64,000 nt of DNA from Hedera helix (Eukaryota; Streptophyta; Magnoliopsida; Apiales; Araliaceae), in the NCBI GenBank assembly GCA_947179155.2, contig OX359282.1:16818510-16882509 (forward strand). The letters are read 5' to 3'. Shown one piece after another: positions 11,101-21,460 of the stretch. The position numbers and the translations under genes are program-made. The notes beneath the pieces were generated by a model that worked only from the letters and a program-made list of their open reading frames with translations, was not told the origin of the DNA and did not search any database. How positions within the stretch are numbered: the first letter of the stretch is position 1; each line of letters starts with the position of its first letter.

Positions 11101-11913
11101 AGTCCTTGACTTGTACCTTATTTAATGTTCTACTGTTTAAAGAACTGTTCAAAATAGGTCTAAGCCATTGTTCGGCTAGACATTTATGTTAAAGATTTTA
11201 AAAGCTATCCAAATCATTGAAGATGCGGATTCTTAGACTATTGTGAACACCCATCTATTATAGGGGAGTACCCTGTATCTAATATCAGATACAAAACACG
11301 GAAATTAAATGTTATGCATACACATATTGTACGAGAAGTTGATCCCCTCAAGTACATATTTCTCGTAGTAACCATTGGGTCAACCAACTACTGATTCCAG
11401 TGGAAGTTTATAGTTTATAGTTCATAGTCTACTTGACTATCCTGATTCTAAAAACAAATCATTATTCCTACTTATGTTATTTATATTATTGATTTGTTTC
11501 AACTATTCTCTTTCATTCATGATATATTGTCTCTTGTTGTTATTTAAACTTGTTGAGCAAACTAGTTACTCACATTTGCTATATCATGAACTTTATTGTA
11601 GGAAAACCCAAGACTTCTGGAAAGAACAAGGGTAAGGGAAAGATGAAATGATAGACTTCAAGAGACAGTCTTTAGTGTATTCGTCTAGCTAAAATTACTT
11701 GTTTTATGATGTAAACCCTAAGTAATTTATTAAGGGTATTTATGTACTTTTGTGTAAGGTTACCGTATCTTGGGACTAGTAACACCTTTTGAATGAACAA
11801 CATATATTTATTGTTCCACATTTAGTTATTGCATGTTGTTTAGAGGCGGATGTTTGTATTGGATCGTGATGACCGGATCTAGGTATTTGAGACCCGAATT
11901 TGGGGGCGTCACA
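8149..11913 (+). mobile_element. Solo LTR of a Gypsy chromovirus-type element (3765 bp)
   Basis: The element begins TGTAATG, ends GGGGGCGTCACA, and is flanked by TCTTG (8144-8148) and TCTTA (11914-11918); the uninterrupted copy reads GATCTTGTCTTCCAC. No gag, pol, primer-binding site or polypurine tract lies inside, so it is a single LTR left by recombination. It is related to the Tekay-like LTRs at 29-42 kb in opposite orientation: same TGTAATG start and G(T/C)CGTCACA end, a shared ATTATTCCACATC-ATGTTGTTATTCGCACT-type block near 11050, and the same GTGAG-CTCA-AGT core. The middle (10.1-10.65 kb) is a very AT-rich TTAATTATTA field. No usable gene. Confidence 0.88.
9753..9915. repeat. GC-rich palindrome cluster in the solo LTR
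   Basis: Three short CpG-rich palindromes occur in an otherwise AT-rich LTR: CGCGCATTGCGCG (9753-9765), CCGCGCATCATGCGCGG (9828-9844, perfect arms around one C) and CGCGTAATGCGCG (9903-9915). Between the first two lies the near-palindrome AAACGACGCCGTTT (9794-9807). Spacing is about 75 bp. Confidence 0.9.
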
Positions 11914-12767
11914 TCTTATCTTCCACAAGTTCTACATGAACAAAATGAGTTACTCATAGAAGCCAAAGAAGAAGAAACAGAAAGTAACAGAGGATGAAGC
12001 TGCCGAAGAGTTATATGGTGGGAATGGTGATGATGAAAGTGACAATGAAGAGATCGAGAACATGTTGGACTCTGTTAATCCGTCTTTAGAGGCCGGTGGT
12101 GACTATGACTATGACGACTTGGACAAAATTGCGGATGAAGACGACGATGATTTGGTTGGTAATGTGAGTGATGAAGGCAACGACTTTCCCTCAGACATTG
12201 GCGATGGAGAAGATGCAGATGATGATAACAATAGTGATGATGACGATGGTGATGTTGACATAGGCGATGCTGATGATGGGAGTGATGTAGAAGATATATT
12301 TGACCAGAAGAAATGGAAAAGGAAGTCCAATCGGCAATCCCCTTTTGAAAGTATTGAAGATTATGACATATATTGGACGAGGAGAGTCCAGTAGAAAACA
12401 AATCACTCAAAGCAAACAAATCTAACGCAAGTCGAAAAAGAAAAGGAAGACGTCAAAGGTTTAATTGTGAATCAAGTTTGGACATCATGTCCAAAGAATT
12501 GTCCGTGCTACTCTTTTGGAAGAATATGGTCACTACATTATATTCTTGTTGGGAAAATTCTCCGAAAAGTAATTTTAAAAATTTAATAAAATAGAATTAT
12601 CTTTATGATTTTATACAAAACAACAGTTTTATATATAAATATATATATATATATATATTGTTATTATATAGTATAAATTGTTATCTAGTGTTTGATTGGA
12701 TTAACACGTTTGTATCTTCGAGTATTCTTTAGATTTTTTCTTCCTATGACCTTATGCTGAATCTGGA

Positions 12768-13585
12768 AAGTGTTGTCCAAAGTACTTTTCTGAAAAAATA
12801 CTTTGATGTGTTTTCCTTAGTAAAAAAGATAGAGTATACGCTATTAGGTCTTTTCGTATCTGATGATACATTTATATCCTTGTTGATTATTATCTCTCTA
12901 ATGAAATTGATTCATAATAGGCTAGGATGGGTATCATAATGAATTCATATTCTGACTTCAATACTTATATTATTATCTAATAATAATATAATAAATAAAT
13001 ATTAATTACAATTAATTCCACTAAATAATTGTAATTGCACTACAGTCAAGAAATTTAAATAAAATAAAACCATTTACTAATAAACTGTAAATATTTTCTC
13101 TATAGATGTACATAAATATTTCAGAATTAAATATAATTTCAATATATTTAGACTAATTTCATAAGTCCATAATTTAGCTTTATTTGATCATAAATTGATT
13201 TAACAATTAAATCAATTATTTTAATAATAAATATTAAAAGACTTGGCTAAGATACTATGATCAATAATAAATTATCTTATGAAAAATCTTATAGATGTTT
13301 TGACAATAATAATGTTCCTAGTATTAATTAAATATATTAATTAACATTCTGAGGTATTAATTAACACAATATAATTTCACTCGTTGGAATATTAAATTAA
13401 TATATATAACAATATTAAGTTAATTATTATTTTAAAATTAAGAAACATTCACAAATTAGTATTTATATGAAAATATTTAATAAATTAAAATATTATCACA
13501 TGATCCATTTAATACACACTGTTAATGCACTAGTACTTTAATTAAAAATCCAACCTTTATGATCAAGATAAATCATCTCTATTAA
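12768..13585. other. No gene; AT-rich flank
   Basis: Unique-looking AT-rich sequence after the end of duplication unit 2. The 61-codon frame at 12754-12939 has no recognisable domain. Nothing else is supported. Confidence 0.5.
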
Positions 13586-15466
13586 TGTAACGCCCCAGGA
13601 ATCCCCGCACTTTGGCAATGGGTGACCCTCGGTCGTTATGCAAAACCTTCTCATAATATTCACAACATTGAATAATAAAATGCTATTAAAACTAAATAAA
13701 TAACTGATAAAACTAGTTTATTTAAAAACTATTACAATCTTCTTTATTTTTCTAGAATCGAAATCTTTACATCGACTTACCTGATCTCAAGATCATACAT
13801 ATCATGATCAATTTACCACAATAATTGAGTACACAACAACTCACACTCCAATAATAAGCCATTATAATTATACCTTGACTTTTATTATCTGATCGAGTCC
13901 AATATTATTAGCACTCGTCTAACATAGGTTCGTCCTTTATTACTATTACATGGTATCCAACCAAGAATATTACAACAGTATAAGTATCCCAAAATTTTTA
14001 CATCTAAGGGATATTATTATCTCACTCCATAGCTCCCCTACTAGGGCTTCCTTGAAATTCATTATCAATCTCGATGGTAAAATTTTTACCAAATTAAAAC
14101 TTCAATCCTGTTAGATCATTAAGCATTTCTTATTCCTTGGTCTTTACTCTAAACCTTGGAAACCAACAATTTACCTCCATAAATACAACTCAAAGACATT
14201 TAGTAATCAAGATTATTATAAAATATCTTTTCATAATTAAAGTGTATTAACCTTTATAGGAATACAACAACTTTATCTAAAAGATTAGCAACCATTGCTA
14301 ACTACATAGCTTATTAACTCTGTTTAATTGAAACTTACAACATCACTTCGTTTTAGAATTTCAGTCTTTACATTTTTTCTTAACTCACAAAATCATATAT
14401 ATTATGATTTGTTCAATTACAAAGTTGCAAGTAACCAATACCTCATTAATTGATTTTAAGTCTAACTGTTATACAAAAATATTCTCTTATCACTCGAGTT
14501 TGTGATTAACGACGCTCGTCTAGTTATTCAAAAGTTATACAAACTAATACAAGTTTTATAACTTTTATTACACCAATCAATATGGCTACATCAACAGGCT
14601 TACAACAATATATAAAACATTTATGCCGACATAGTTTAATACAAACAACATAAGGGCCGAACAATTCTATACCTTATCAGGTTTACATTTATTTAACATA
14701 TTTGTCATACTGCCCAATTTGGTATGACAATGAATTAATCTTCATTTGCATTTAAGCAATAAACCATCCTTACTCTTTAGCTTCATCGAAAATATCCGGC
14801 CTTCATGTACTTCGCTGAAAATATTAGTTTTATGTAAGGGTGAGTACAATGACTTAACAAGTCCAACATGTATCACATAGCACATAACGACATGTTATCA
14901 TGCTTCATGCATCTTATGCTTTGCAATTTATACATATCTTATGCATATCATGCTTTGTAATTAAATCTATGCTTCATGTTTTTCATGCACAACATTTATT
15001 ATATCAAACAATTTAATATAAACATGCATTTATTATTATTAACTGCACATCAATCATTTATAACACATTTTTTTGCACAAAGGTACATTAACTTATGTTT
15101 ACATATAAAAACATGTAACACATAGGAGCAAGTTCTGAACGACTTGTGTGGCTCGCTTATCTTGATTACGCTAACGCCTTGCGTTTTTTGCACGACCTAC
15201 ATTTATTAATGTCGGTTTACACATTAGTTATCAACATGATATGTTCAACTATTTTTTTTTAATTATTTCTCAACCATGACTTCTCACTAGTTTCTTTTAC
15301 TAGTCTTTAAATCATTTCTAGGTTTAATTAATTACTCCAAACGTTAGTTTAGTTAATACCAAACTAGGTTCTGCTTAATTTAACTGCCCAACGAGCAAAA
15401 ACTGTTCTATGGCCCAAAATAAGACATAACTTTTCTGTTTCTTAATGATAGATTAAACCAGACACC

Positions 15467-15733
15467 CAAAACAAACAATATTACCTATCTGTTTCTGCAC
15501 AAAACTAAAGCAGACACCCAGACACACAGCCTTACCTGTCTGTTTACTCACAAAACTAAACAGACACTTCAAAGCAGACAGCCTAACCTGTCTGTTTATT
15601 AACAAAATCTTATATATATGAAATTTAGACTAAAGCAGACAGCCTCACTACCTGTCTGTTTATTAAAAAAATTCTTACATTCATGAACTTAGACTATGCA
15701 GACACCCAAAGCAAACAGGTCTAACCCGTCTGT
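15467..15733. repeat. Array of AGACAG hairpins in the 13.6-kb LTR
   Basis: CAGACA or CAGACAG on the left pairs with CTGTCTG or GTCTGTT on the right in about five successive units 60-80 bp apart. The best are CAGACAG (15575-15581) with CTGTCTG (15588-15594) and CAGACAG (15636-15642) with CTGTCTG (15652-15658); others are degraded. Loops of 6-9 bases read CCTAAC or CCTCACTAC. Confidence 0.75.
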
Positions 15734-16827
15734 TAATTAACAAATTTTCTTTTTACGAACATTGTTTTTATTTATATCATAACTTCTTCGTTACATGTTC
15801 GTTTTTGATCATCTTTACATCAAATTAAAGTTTATTAAGTCTACTTTAATCTTATCCAGGCATTGACTTCAGCCCATTCACCAAACAACACAGATCTTAA
15901 AATTTTCACAACCTGTCCAGAGAATAAAATTTTCTGAACAGTCTCACAAAATTATTTATTTCAAAAATGCTCTATAACATAAAATGGCTCAATCTCGTGG
16001 GTACTTCTAGGAAACTTCCATATCTACAATTTTGTAGTTTACACCAACATCAAATTCGAAACACGTGATTTTATATAATTTTTACAAAGTCAAAATTAGC
16101 TGTAGCTTCTGGACAAACTGTTTTCGGTCCGACCTAGCTTGCTACAAACAGTCACTACGCAGAAACCACAAGGAATTTTTGTGTTCTTAAAATTTATGTA
16201 CGTAACTTACTTCCATACCTTTAATTTGATAAATAGCCCACTCTCTAATTCTAAAAAACTCGAATTTATATGATTTTTCTGCGAATTTGTTCTTCGACTT
16301 TTCTTTCATTTTAATTAAATTCGTGAATCATCTACTAGATTCATGATAAAATATGGTTAGACCATTATACACAAGGTTAATCATGATCTACATCCATTAA
16401 TTTAAATAAAACCTAACATCTACCTAATAAAATCAAATATTTATCCAAGGGTTAAGCAATTTACCTTTATAGCTTTCCTTTTTCTTCTTGGCTTTCTCTT
16501 CTTCTCTTTTTTCTCTACACCCGTGAGCACTTTCTCTTCTTCTCTCAATGTTTGCTGATTTCTTTGCTCTTAATAAGTTGGTTTAATCAATTAAATGACC
16601 AAGATAAGATAAAATAAAAGATAAGAGATGATATGATTGGTTGAAAAAAAATTACATTAGGATAAGGCATGAGTGACTTAATTTAATTCCACATCATTAA
16701 AAATATGAGATTCCAACTGGCCCAACTTTAAAAATCTATAGAGCAAAATTTTCTTTTAGGTGTCACTTTTAATTATTTGACCCGCTCTTTGACTTTTCGA
16801 CTGGAAAATCAAAATTTTCAATATTAC

Positions 16828-17275
16828 AGTCGTTTCTTACTAATTTTAATGTTTCCATCATCATGGTAACATCCGCTTCTTCAAATTCACTTCAAAACTT
16901 CAAGTTTGACCTTTTACCCCAAAAAGTCAGATAGTCAATTTTGACCAAAAAGTCAACCAAAATATATATCGTATTTACAGTCCATACTTACTAAATTCAA
17001 CGTTTCCGTCGCAACGGTGAGGTCCATTTCTCAAAATTCTTCTCCAAACTCAAACTTTGATTTTACATCTTTACAAGTTAAACGATCGACTTTGATCAAA
17101 AGTCAACATCGACACCAAATTGTGTTTACTACCTCTTCTTGTTAAATTCGACGTTCTGAATTCAATGATACAGTCCGCAACTCCAAATTCTCTTCTAAAC
17201 TCTAAATTGAGTTTTCTTGACTATCATTTCTTTTCCTTTAGTCAAATTTTGACTAGTTGACCATTTTGTCATTTA
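16828..17275. repeat. Three diverged ~150-bp tandem units rich in TTGAC/GTCAA
   Basis: Units near 16828-16970, 16977-17115 and 17128-17275 each run: CTTACTAA-TT-AATGTTTCC-like start, a CAATGGT-like step, a GTCCG(C/T)-TC-AAATTC block, then a field of GTCAATTTTGACC/AAAGTCAAC motifs. The units are well diverged. Each ends with several TTGAC cores, the core of plant W-boxes. Confidence 0.65.
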
Positions 17276-18165
17276 TTGACATTTCTATTTGTTACATTGT
17301 CTTCACACATGCAAGCATATTCATGATATCAGGTATACATTTACCTCATTCTCTTCACACCGCTATTCCACGAAATCACAATCACACAGGGTTCATTCTT
17401 AATGTAAGACCCCGAATTTTATGAAATACAAAATTAATTTTTTTTCCATATATATTTTTCCTGAAACGGTAAGTGGTTAAATTGACAAAGTTAAAAGTTA
17501 AGAATATTATGTGCAAATTTTATTTTGTCGGACAATATTCGTTTTGTCGAAAAATATTCGTTTTGTTGGGGAATATTCGGGTCGTACGGCGGTGCCGAAA
17601 TAACTAATCATTGGTGGACCCCACAACGGAATATTTGTCAGATATAGAAAACGACAGAAGTAACTTTTTTAAATAAAAATTGTCAACGGTGTTATCACTT
17701 TTAACTGTTAAAATACCGGTGATAAAAGAATAGTAGCATACGGTATTTCATGGTATTTTACTGTAACATACGGTATTCTATAGTAGCACACGATATTGCA
17801 CAGTGTCTCATATTATTGATCTAATAACGTGGTCATTGCAAAGTATTCATCAATAATTGTTGTTACACAATAATTTTGTCATTACACTGTATTTTATATC
17901 ATTGAATCAATAATTGTTATTGCACTGTATCTTAAAATTATTGAAGCTAATAATTGTCACAGTAGCAAATATACAGTAATTTATATTATTAAATTAATAA
18001 TAATTTGTAACGTATTTCTTACATTATTGTTGAATTATTGTTGTAGCATTATTTTATTATATATGCAGGACCTACAAGAAGAAGAAAAATTATTATTATA
18101 TGTGAATAGTATGTGAACCCTCTGTGGGGCCCACATGAAGAATGAAAAATATGAATATTTTAGCA

Positions 18166-18184
18166 CTGGCGTGCAGTACGCCAG
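18166..18184. repeat. Perfect 7-bp-arm hairpin just upstream of the L0 TATA box
   Basis: CTGGCGT-GCAGT-ACGCCAG: seven-base perfect arms and a five-base loop, GC-rich in an AT-rich LTR, about 34 bp before the TATA box. Confidence 0.9.
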
Positions 18185-18217
18185 CTCACCTACCACGCAT
18201 AGTACATTCTTTTCTCC

Positions 18218-18225
18218 TATAAATA
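18218..18225 (+). promoter_or_regulatory. Probable L0 LTR TATA box
   Basis: TATAAATA in the context TCTCCTATAAATAGC, mid-LTR, where the U3/R boundary is expected. Transcription would start about 30 bases downstream, near 18250. Inferred from sequence alone. Confidence 0.6.
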
Positions 18226-18709
18226 GCTTGCTCAGCTGAATAGAAAAATCACACCTAAAACATAAAAATTTTCTGCAAGTATTTTGTGAGTTTTCTCTGA
18301 GAATAGTAAGGTTATCTTGAGTGTTTGTAAACCAAAAGGAGTGCAGAAAATTTCCAAGTAAGTATTTTATTAAAGAGTAGTAATTTTATAAATACTTATT
18401 TCACACGGTATTCACAAATCTTCCTTTATAAGACTCTTCTTTGAGAATATTTATTTTAAAAAGCTTTCTTTGAAAGATTTATTTTGAAATATTATTTCAA
18501 AAATTATTTTTGAAGTTATTATTTTACACTACAAAAATTTATATTATATAAATAATTTTGATAATTCATAATATATGAGTTATCATACATCTTGAAATTT
18601 ATATGTGGTAATTACTAATTATATTATAAATATATATTTTGATCAACCTTATTTTTATCAATATACAGTCACGTGATAAGGTAAGGAATATCATCTTATA
18701 TTATTTAAA

Positions 18710-18907
18710 CTTACTATGGTAAGAAATATCATCTTATTTTATATTCTATTATTTAAACTTATTACGGTAAGGAATATCATCTTCTTTCATCTTCTATTAT
18801 TTAAACTTACTACGGTAAGATATACCATCTTTTTCATCTTCCATTAATCAAACTTACTACAGTAAGGGATATCATTTCTTTTATACTCTTAAACTTACTA
18901 TGGTAAG
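18710..18907. repeat. Five-unit CTTAC/GTAAG hairpin array in the L0 LTR
   Basis: CTTACTATGGTAAG and variants occur at 18710-18723, 18758-18771, 18806-18819, 18853-18866 and 18894-18907, so spacing is 48, 48, 47 and 41 bp. Each is a CTTAC/GTAAG hairpin with a four-base loop, followed by RRATATCATCTT and preceded by TTTAAA or a variant. Confidence 0.9.
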
Positions 18908-19841
18908 TATTGTTCGGTAAAACTTCTGAAATGATTATATGTTGTTTAATAGTTTGTGCTTTATCTAATATTATTTTAATTGAGCTTTTCTATTTTTCTG
19001 AACTTTTCTTTTGAACTGTGGATTTTGAATATCATTTTGAATTTCACTCCACATCATGTTGACAATTTGAACATTATTTGAATCTGCACAAAGTAAAATT
19101 ATAAACTTCCGATATTTATTTTTTATCCTATTTCTTCTGTTCATCATTTATATCACTGTTGTTATTCTAATAATCATAATCAAGTTGTTGTGGATATCTG
19201 TGGCATGGGGCACAAATAATAAGATAAAGGCGATATAATAGTGGTGTGTCTTTTATGGCACATGGTAAAAGTTCTCTTTGGCCTGGGGCAAAGATGAACT
19301 GTTGTTTAGTATGATTATGACCAAAGGCTGAATACTGGAATAATCATGACCGATGGTGTTATATTGAATATCTTTGGCCTGTAGCACAAAGATGAACTGT
19401 TGACTTGCATGATTATGACCAAGAACTGTGAAATTATATTATCATGGCCAGTGGTGTTTCAGATGATAAAAGTTGATGATGTTTTTCTTAAAAAGAGAAG
19501 CGAGTGGACATCATAGTCCATATAATTTTCCTAATGGTTGTTGTTCTGCTACAGTTACTGATCTTAACTTTGTTTAAGAACTTAACTGGAGTTGTTGAAT
19601 TAAAACTTGCTGTTTAAATTATTCTATCAAAAACTTAACTGTTGAAGGATAACAATAATTTATTTGTCATTATCATAGTCTTGATATTCTTTACTGGGCT
19701 ATTTGAGCTCACCATTTCCTTTTGTTCCATTGTTTTTCAACAGGAGATGAGAGAGTAGCTGGGTCTAGTCAGGAGATGGAGTGAAGGTACGAGTTGTAGC
19801 TGTATTAGTTTTCATAAGTTGTAAAATAGTGTGACAATAAT

Positions 19842-21345
19842 TGTTAGTTCCCAATGACACGAAAGATATCAAGAAAGGGGGGGGGGTTTGAATAGATATC
19901 TTAAAATTTTTTCTTTGCTTTGTTTTAAGAGATAATGAATTATTAATCAATTAGTTTAACACAACGGAATATGATTTAGATACCCCTTCTTGATATATTA
20001 ATGTAATAATTCAACAAGCAGTTATATAGCAGGCATATCAGTTAAAAGACACAAGATGAAAGACACATGTTTTAAGTGGTTCAGAGTTCACAAGACTCCT
20101 ACTCCATTGTTATGCTCTTCGAGCAGCAAATTCACTAAGGATACTCTTACAATTTTCGAATATCTAGGATTCCTTCAAGACCAGCAGTCTTGGTACTTTA
20201 GTTTACTAAGAACTCTACAAGTCCAACAGACTTGGATACTCTAGTTCACTAAGAACTCTTATTGTGAGTAGTGATGGTTTTGGTGTGCTACTAAGTTGCG
20301 TTTAGTATAAGTTTCTGAAGAACTTAGTAGCGAGGCAAGATTATTTTCAGTTTGATCTTTTTGAACTCTTGTGTATATCTTTCTTTCTTTTCTAAATCTT
20401 ATTCTCCTCTTTTTCAGATCTGGGCGTTTTATATGAGAGCTACAGATTTCATCCTGTTTGAATGTCTGCCCTTAGCTACAGATTCTGCCCGTTACCTCAC
20501 AGAGTAGAGCTGCTGAATATTATATTCTTTTAGCTCATTAATGCTCTGACGAGATATTAATTGACCTACAAATACTGTCCAAAAAAGGTGTTTCCTTGTT
20601 TCTCTGGACAAGACATGACAGTCGTAGGTTTCTATCAACTTTCATAGAGGCGTTTGGTCTTCCATAGAAATATGGCTAATAGGACACAATCTTCTGACTT
20701 TTACTACCTTGAAAGTCTTCTCTCTGTTGCATAGCACGCTTTGGTTAGTCCTCTGACTTTTCTGACTTTAGGCTCTTGGCAGATGTTTATCTGACACATT
20801 GATACAGATTGTTCTTCTCCACGAAGTTGCTTCTGTCTTAAGATCGTAAAGTTTTATTCTAAGGCTACTCTGTTGGTCGTAGAGTCCGTTCTACGATCAT
20901 TTATTTCTTGGTCGTAGAGTATGTTCCTTTGCTTTGACCGAATCATAGAGTTTTCCTGGCACATCATCGTAGTGTCCACTCTACGAACATACTGAATCGT
21001 TGAGTCTTCTTTGTGCGGAGTCGTAGAGTCTATTCTACGAACATACTGAATCGTTGAGTCTTCTTTGTGTGGAGTCGTAAAGTCCATTCTACGATCAGAC
21101 TTACTAAAGAGATATAACACTAGATCAACCTAACAGATTTGATCTTTTCATAAACTAAGTTTATGAATATAAAACAAAACTTTATAACTTAATACATTCA
21201 TATCCAAAAGATCAAACTAACAGTTTTGATCTTATCTAACTAAGTCCTTGTACATCCTGAACAATCAAAGGACTTTACAACTCTACTATTGAATGCATTT
21301 ATCACCTTAATTCTTATCATCAAATCAAACATGCAATGTTCAACA
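19842..21345 (-). repeat. Sirevirus A 3' LTR (left copy)
   Basis: On the plus strand it runs from TGTTAGTTCCC to TTCAACA. It pairs with 53234-54727 at roughly 95% identity by eye. It contains a G10 run near 19876, hairpins TGCTCTTCGAGCA (20113-20125), CAAGACCAGCAGTCTTG (20176-20192) and CAAGTCCAACAGACTTG (20218-20234), and the TCGTAGAGT palindrome array. Confidence 0.92.
20877..21094. repeat. Four-unit TCGTAGAGT/ACTCTACGA palindrome array
   Basis: TCGTAGAGTCCGTTCTACGA (20877-20896), TCGTAGTGTCCACTCTACGA (20967-20986), TCGTAGAGTCTATTCTACGA (21021-21040) and TCGTAAAGTCCATTCTACGA (21075-21094). Each is 20 bp with a short central spacer, and the last two share a TACTGAATCGTTGAGTCTTC-like lead. 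The right LTR has matching units at 54259-54278, 54403-54422 and 54457-54476 and a decayed one near 54347. Confidence 0.95.
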
Positions 21346-21358
21346 ATCTCCCCCTATT
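21346..21358 (-). promoter_or_regulatory. Sirevirus A polypurine tract
   Basis: Minus-strand AAATAGGGGGAGAT-type purine run directly abutting the 3' LTR start (TGTTGAAC on the minus strand). This is where plus-strand DNA synthesis would be primed. Confidence 0.85.
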
Positions 21359-21460
21359 TGATGATGACAACACTAATAGCAGAAAGTAATTTGAACAAAC
21401 TTAATTAAGCAAATGCATTTAAATGATAGAATGCCTAATATACAGTGAGCAGTTGTATTT

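Larger units (their letters stand above)
8073..12460 (+). pseudogene. Second, LTR-split copy of the NOC1-like last exon
   Basis: The exon starts at 8073 after TTTAACAG, runs to 8148, is interrupted by a 3765-bp solo LTR (8149-11913), and resumes at 11919 with the same VFHKFYMNKM reading as copy 1. It carries a stop in SYSKK (AAG to TAG near 11957), the C-terminal frameshift shared with copy 1 and a 24-bp in-frame insertion adding Asp/Asn codons around 12222. It has no upstream exons of its own. It is dead: a tandem duplicate later hit by a retrotransposon. Confidence 0.85.
13586..17402 (-). mobile_element. Gypsy-type LTR fragment, minus orientation, right end not resolved
   Basis: The left edge TGTAACGCCCC at 13586 is the complement of a GGGGCGTTACA LTR terminus, the same design as the other Gypsy LTR ends here. 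Inside are the shared core GGGTGAGTACAATGACTTAACAAGT (14838-14862), the hairpin cluster at 15.5 kb and a triplicated segment at 16.8-17.3 kb. No gag or pol is present. The right end is unclear: the Gypsy element L0 begins at 17403, and no ACA followed by a duplicate of the left flank ATTAA was found. It may be a solo LTR whose end was lost, or one interrupted by L0. Confidence 0.55.
17403..19841 (+). mobile_element. Gypsy element L0, 5' LTR, first part
   Basis: It starts TGTAAGACCCCGAA. It is interrupted at 19841 by Sirevirus A (duplicated ATAAT) and continues at 54733-54853, ending GGGGTGTCACA, for a total of about 2.56 kb. It contains a TATA box, a CTTAC/GTAAG hairpin array, a CGGTATT/AATAATTG repeat-rich zone (17.7-18.05 kb) and two or three copies of a TTTGGCC-CAAAGATGAACTGTTG-type segment at 19.27-19.46 kb. 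Near its end is GGGCTATTTGAGCTCACC, the complement of the core seen in the minus-oriented LTRs. Confidence 0.78.

Noticed and set aside
20854..21120. Minus-strand frame with repeated TTPHKEDSTIQY peptide (also 54236-54502)
   Set aside because: Generated by the repeated palindrome units of the LTR; broken differently in the partner LTR and has no conserved start.
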